Source: an uncultured Lachnospiraceae bacterium
GTDB lineage: Bacteria > Bacillota > Clostridia > Lachnospirales > Lachnospiraceae
Direction of reading: 5' to 3'
DNA length: 8,288 nt
Assembly (NCBI GenBank): GCA_905235345.1
Contig: CAJOLO010000064.1
Span: forward strand, 1 to 8,288
This document shows, in pieces, positions 6,685-8,288 of the stretch (the first letter of the stretch is position 1; each line of letters opens with the position of its first letter). Made by a program: the position numbers and the translations under genes. The notes under the pieces were generated by a model, which saw only the letters and a program-made list of their open reading frames with translations, searched no databases and had not been told where the DNA came from.

Positions 6685-6713
6685 AGTATATCATAGATTT
6701 TAGAAAATGCCAT
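6685..6713 (-). promoter_or_regulatory. Candidate promoter of the deacetylase gene
   Basis: On the minus strand, TATACT (6690-6685) preceded by TGA forms an extended -10. ATGGCA (6713-6708) is a 4-of-6 match to the -35 consensus, with a 17-bp spacer. The leader would be about 165 nt and would include the TGTTAT repeats. Alternative -10 candidates exist nearer the gene (TGTTATGAT at 6621-6613), so the exact promoter is uncertain. Confidence 0.35.
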
Positions 6714-6744
6714 ACCAAATAATATAAAAAAATCTTAAAATTAT

Positions 6745-7539
6745 CTACAAATTAACCAACAATGTGTCATAGCCTTCCCGCTGCAGTGTTCTCTCAAGCT
6801 GCCTTGCACTGTCGATATCAGGCTCCCTTCCGACCACTACCGCATAATACGGCCCGGAGTTTATCACCTCTGTATAGTATCCTTTATCCGATAACTCTGC
6901 CGCCTGGTACATGGCATTTTCATACCTTCTGTAAAGACCAACCTGAACGCCGAAGCGTCTTTCCGATTGCCCCGATTGCGGATTAGCATTACCAGCGGAA
7001 TTATCATATCCGACTGTTTCTTCTATCGCCCTTGTTATGGCTTCTGCTATATCGTCAAACCTTGAATCAAACAACTGATTGTCAGCATCAGTATTGATAA
7101 ATCCTGTCTCAATCAATACCGCCGGCATATTGGTACGTTTAAGAACAACAAGATTAGTCCTTACCGGAACACCGAGATCGTTAAAACCCACCCCTGCAAG
7201 CTCCGCATTTATATTCCTTGCAAGCTGTCCCTTTATTCCCTCATCCGCATATACAAGCGTCTGCACGCCACTGTAGGTATTCCGCTCAGGGCTTGAGTTC
7301 CTATGAAATGATACAAAATAGTCTCCGCCGCTTTCATTAGCAATCCTTGCCTTATCGACAGGCCGCTGATATACGTCCGTCTCTCTCGTAAATATCACCG
7401 GATAACCATCCGCGATAAGCCTGTTTCCCACAGCGAGGGCAAGGCTTAAGTTATCATCCTTTTCAAGTCTGCCATTATCAGATGCGCCATTATCATAGCC
7501 ACCATGTCCTGCATCAATTATTATAGTGGGATTGTTCAT
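6745..7539 (-). CDS. N-acetylmuramoyl-L-alanine amidase with C-terminal SPOR domain, no signal peptide (CwlC-like)
   Basis: A zinc amidase (Amidase_3) that cuts the bond between muramic acid and the stem peptide of peptidoglycan. Zinc ligands and catalytic residues are visible: H12 in DAGHGG, E26 in RLEKDDN, H79 in SFHRN, and catalytic E144 in VLIETGFI. A polar Gly/Asn/Ser linker (about 177-194) leads to a SPOR domain (about 195-263), which in this family binds glycan strands lacking stem peptides. The chain starts directly with the first beta strand (NNPTIIIDAGHGG) and has no signal peptide. Upstream in frame there is no start codon before a stop at 7581-7579. GGAGGTG (7551-7545) fixes the start. 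The same architecture and lack of export signal occur in Bacillus CwlC, the amidase that lyses the mother cell late in sporulation; the same role here is inference. Confidence 0.93.
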   Translation of the reverse strand: MNNPTIIIDAGHGGYDNGASDNGRLEKDDNLSLALAVGNRLIADGYPVIFTRETDVYQRPVDKARIANESGGDYFVSFHRNSSPERNTYSGVQTLVYADEGIKGQLARNINAELAGVGFNDLGVPVRTNLVVLKRTNMPAVLIETGFINTDADNQLFDSRFDDIAEAITRAIEETVGYDNSAGNANPQSGQSERRFGVQVGLYRRYENAMYQAAELSDKGYYTEVINSGPYYAVVVGREPDIDSARQLERTLQREGYDTLLVNL

Positions 7540-7566
7540 ATTCCCACCTCCATAAATCCTCCATTT

Positions 7567-7596
7567 ATTATATGCAGATTACAGATAGGATGTGAT
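7567..7596 (-). promoter_or_regulatory. Candidate promoter of the amidase gene
   Basis: Read on the minus strand, a perfect -10 TATAAT (7572-7567) lies 18 bp from ATCACA (7596-7591), a 4-of-6 match to the -35 consensus. The start point would be near 7560, giving a very short leader with two tandem GGAGG sites (7562-7558 and 7551-7547). If the amidase is sporulation-controlled like cwlC, a sigma-K promoter would be expected, but I did not see one clearly. Confidence 0.35.
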
Positions 7597-7618
7597 ATTA
7601 CGGCACAAGGTACTCTGT

Positions 7619-8251
7619 CTACTCCTCTATCTCCCAGCCGTACTTTTTCAGATCAACTTTCCCATTCGTCACCTCAATTCCATCAGCTTTAAGGAGCTTT
7701 TCCTGTGCTCCCGCTCCGCCAAATGCAAACTCTCCGGAAAGTTCTCCCTTTGCATTTACCACACGGTAACATGGAATATTTACCGGATCAGGATTCTTAT
7801 GAAGTGCATTGCCAACAGCTCTTGCCATATTCTTATCGCCGGCAAGCTTCGCTATCTGCCCATAGGTTGCAACCTTTCCTACGGGTATCTTTTTGACAGC
7901 TTCGTAGATTCGTCTGGCCGGACTATCCGTAACCAGATCATAGCTCTCCGATATCATCCTTTTAATATCTTCATCAGGAATTGTTCCGTCTAAAATAATC
8001 GTGTTCCAATGCTCTTTGTTCTGATGCCAGCCGGGTACTACCGATGCAAAAGCATTTCGCCAAAAATCTCTCCACTCCGGATCTACTTTTACATTAAGGT
8101 TAATATAACCATCTCTTTCATAGGTCCACAAAAATGCCTTCCTGCTTCCTTTTACTCTGACAAGCTGCCAATTATCATCGCGAAACGGCGCTTCCTGATA
8201 TGTACCCGGAAACGAAAGCCCATAGGTCAGTGCCTCTTCTCTCGTTTTCAT
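7619..8251 (-). CDS. MmcQ/YjbR domain - alkylguanine-DNA alkyltransferase-like domain fusion
   Basis: Residues 1-108 form an MmcQ/YjbR (CyaY-like fold) domain: TREEAL-YGLSFPGTYQEAPF, then DPEW-DFWR, the PGWHQNKEHWNTI signature, and IKRMISESYDLV. Residues 110-195 match the DNA-binding/active domain of O6-alkylguanine-DNA alkyltransferase (Ogt/MGMT): Y130 in ATYGQIAKLAG, arginine finger R144, N153, and IPCYRVV with acceptor C161. The family motif is PCHR; here His is Tyr (Y162), and the Glu that completes the Cys-His-Glu relay is Asp (D190). The acceptor Cys is kept, unlike the ATL proteins, which carry Trp. Repair activity is therefore possible but uncertain. I use the ATG at 8251 because the YjbR family begins there; GAGAGG (8271-8266) is 14 nt upstream, and a GTG at 8263 would have only 2 nt spacing. 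The gene is followed by the amidase after 79 bp. Confidence 0.9.
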   Translation of the reverse strand: MKTREEALTYGLSFPGTYQEAPFRDDNWQLVRVKGSRKAFLWTYERDGYINLNVKVDPEWRDFWRNAFASVVPGWHQNKEHWNTIILDGTIPDEDIKRMISESYDLVTDSPARRIYEAVKKIPVGKVATYGQIAKLAGDKNMARAVGNALHKNPDPVNIPCYRVVNAKGELSGEFAFGGAGAQEKLLKADGIEVTNGKVDLKKYGWEIEE

Positions 8252-8288
8252 ATAAACGATCACTACCTCTCTAATCTATTCATAATTT

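Larger units (their letters stand above)
6511..6744 (-). other. AT-rich intergenic region upstream of the deacetylase
   Basis: This 234-bp gap between the amidase stop and the deacetylase start holds no gene. It contains a candidate promoter (6685-6713), a nested inverted repeat (6615-6665) and a ribosome binding site AAGGA (6528-6524). T-runs follow the amidase stop (TTTTTTT near 6732-6726 on the minus strand), but I found no convincing stem before them. Confidence 0.5.

Noticed and set aside
7592..7993. 133-aa open frame on the plus strand
   Set aside because: It is antisense to the alkyltransferase domain and has no recognisable protein features.

Overview
The window looks like an ordinary chromosomal stretch from a low-to-moderate GC, anaerobic member of the Clostridia, most likely Lachnospiraceae (Butyrivibrio/Roseburia-like). 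This placement rests on the oxygen-sensitive class III ribonucleotide reductase, strong AGGAGG-type ribosome binding sites, TTGACA/TATAAT promoters with an extended TGn element, and the protein style. The genus is an inference and is not proven. No mobile element, CRISPR array, tRNA, rRNA or other sign of horizontal transfer was seen.

Left part, plus strand (1-3553): a nucleotide-supply operon. An AT-rich non-coding stretch leads into a strong promoter (-35 at 181-186, -10 at 204-209). Two NrdR-box-like palindromes sit at 157-172 and 188-203, exactly 31 bases apart. A leader of about 150 nt with several complementary arms follows, then nrdD (anaerobic ribonucleoside-triphosphate reductase), nrdG (its radical-SAM activase) and dut (dUTPase). 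Together these genes make dNTPs without oxygen and remove dUTP, giving dUMP for thymidylate synthesis. The operon ends at a 15-bp perfect hairpin (3640-3675), which also serves the convergent genes.

Right part, minus strand (3689-8251, read right to left): (i) a two-domain protein with an N-terminal MmcQ/YjbR domain and a C-terminal O6-alkylguanine alkyltransferase-like domain, whose active-site neighbours are altered (PCYR instead of PCHR); (ii) a leaderless N-acetylmuramoyl-L-alanine amidase with a SPOR domain, resembling the mother-cell amidase CwlC; (iii) a membrane-anchored NodB-type polysaccharide deacetylase with an arginine/lysine-rich cytoplasmic tail; (iv) a cytoplasmic GH13 alpha-glucan hydrolase with its own extended -10 promoter; (v) a short CarD/TRCF-type RNA-polymerase-interaction domain protein, translationally coupled to the GH13 gene. 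Items ii and iii both act on cell-wall polysaccharide; iv and v form a small operon. There is no clear functional link between the right-hand set and the nrd operon.

I did not find a wholly new system. The points most worth checking are the altered alkyltransferase fusion, the leaderless SPOR amidase, the nrd leader RNA, the repeated TGTTAT motifs upstream of the deacetylase, and the C-terminally short CarD protein paired with an amylase.
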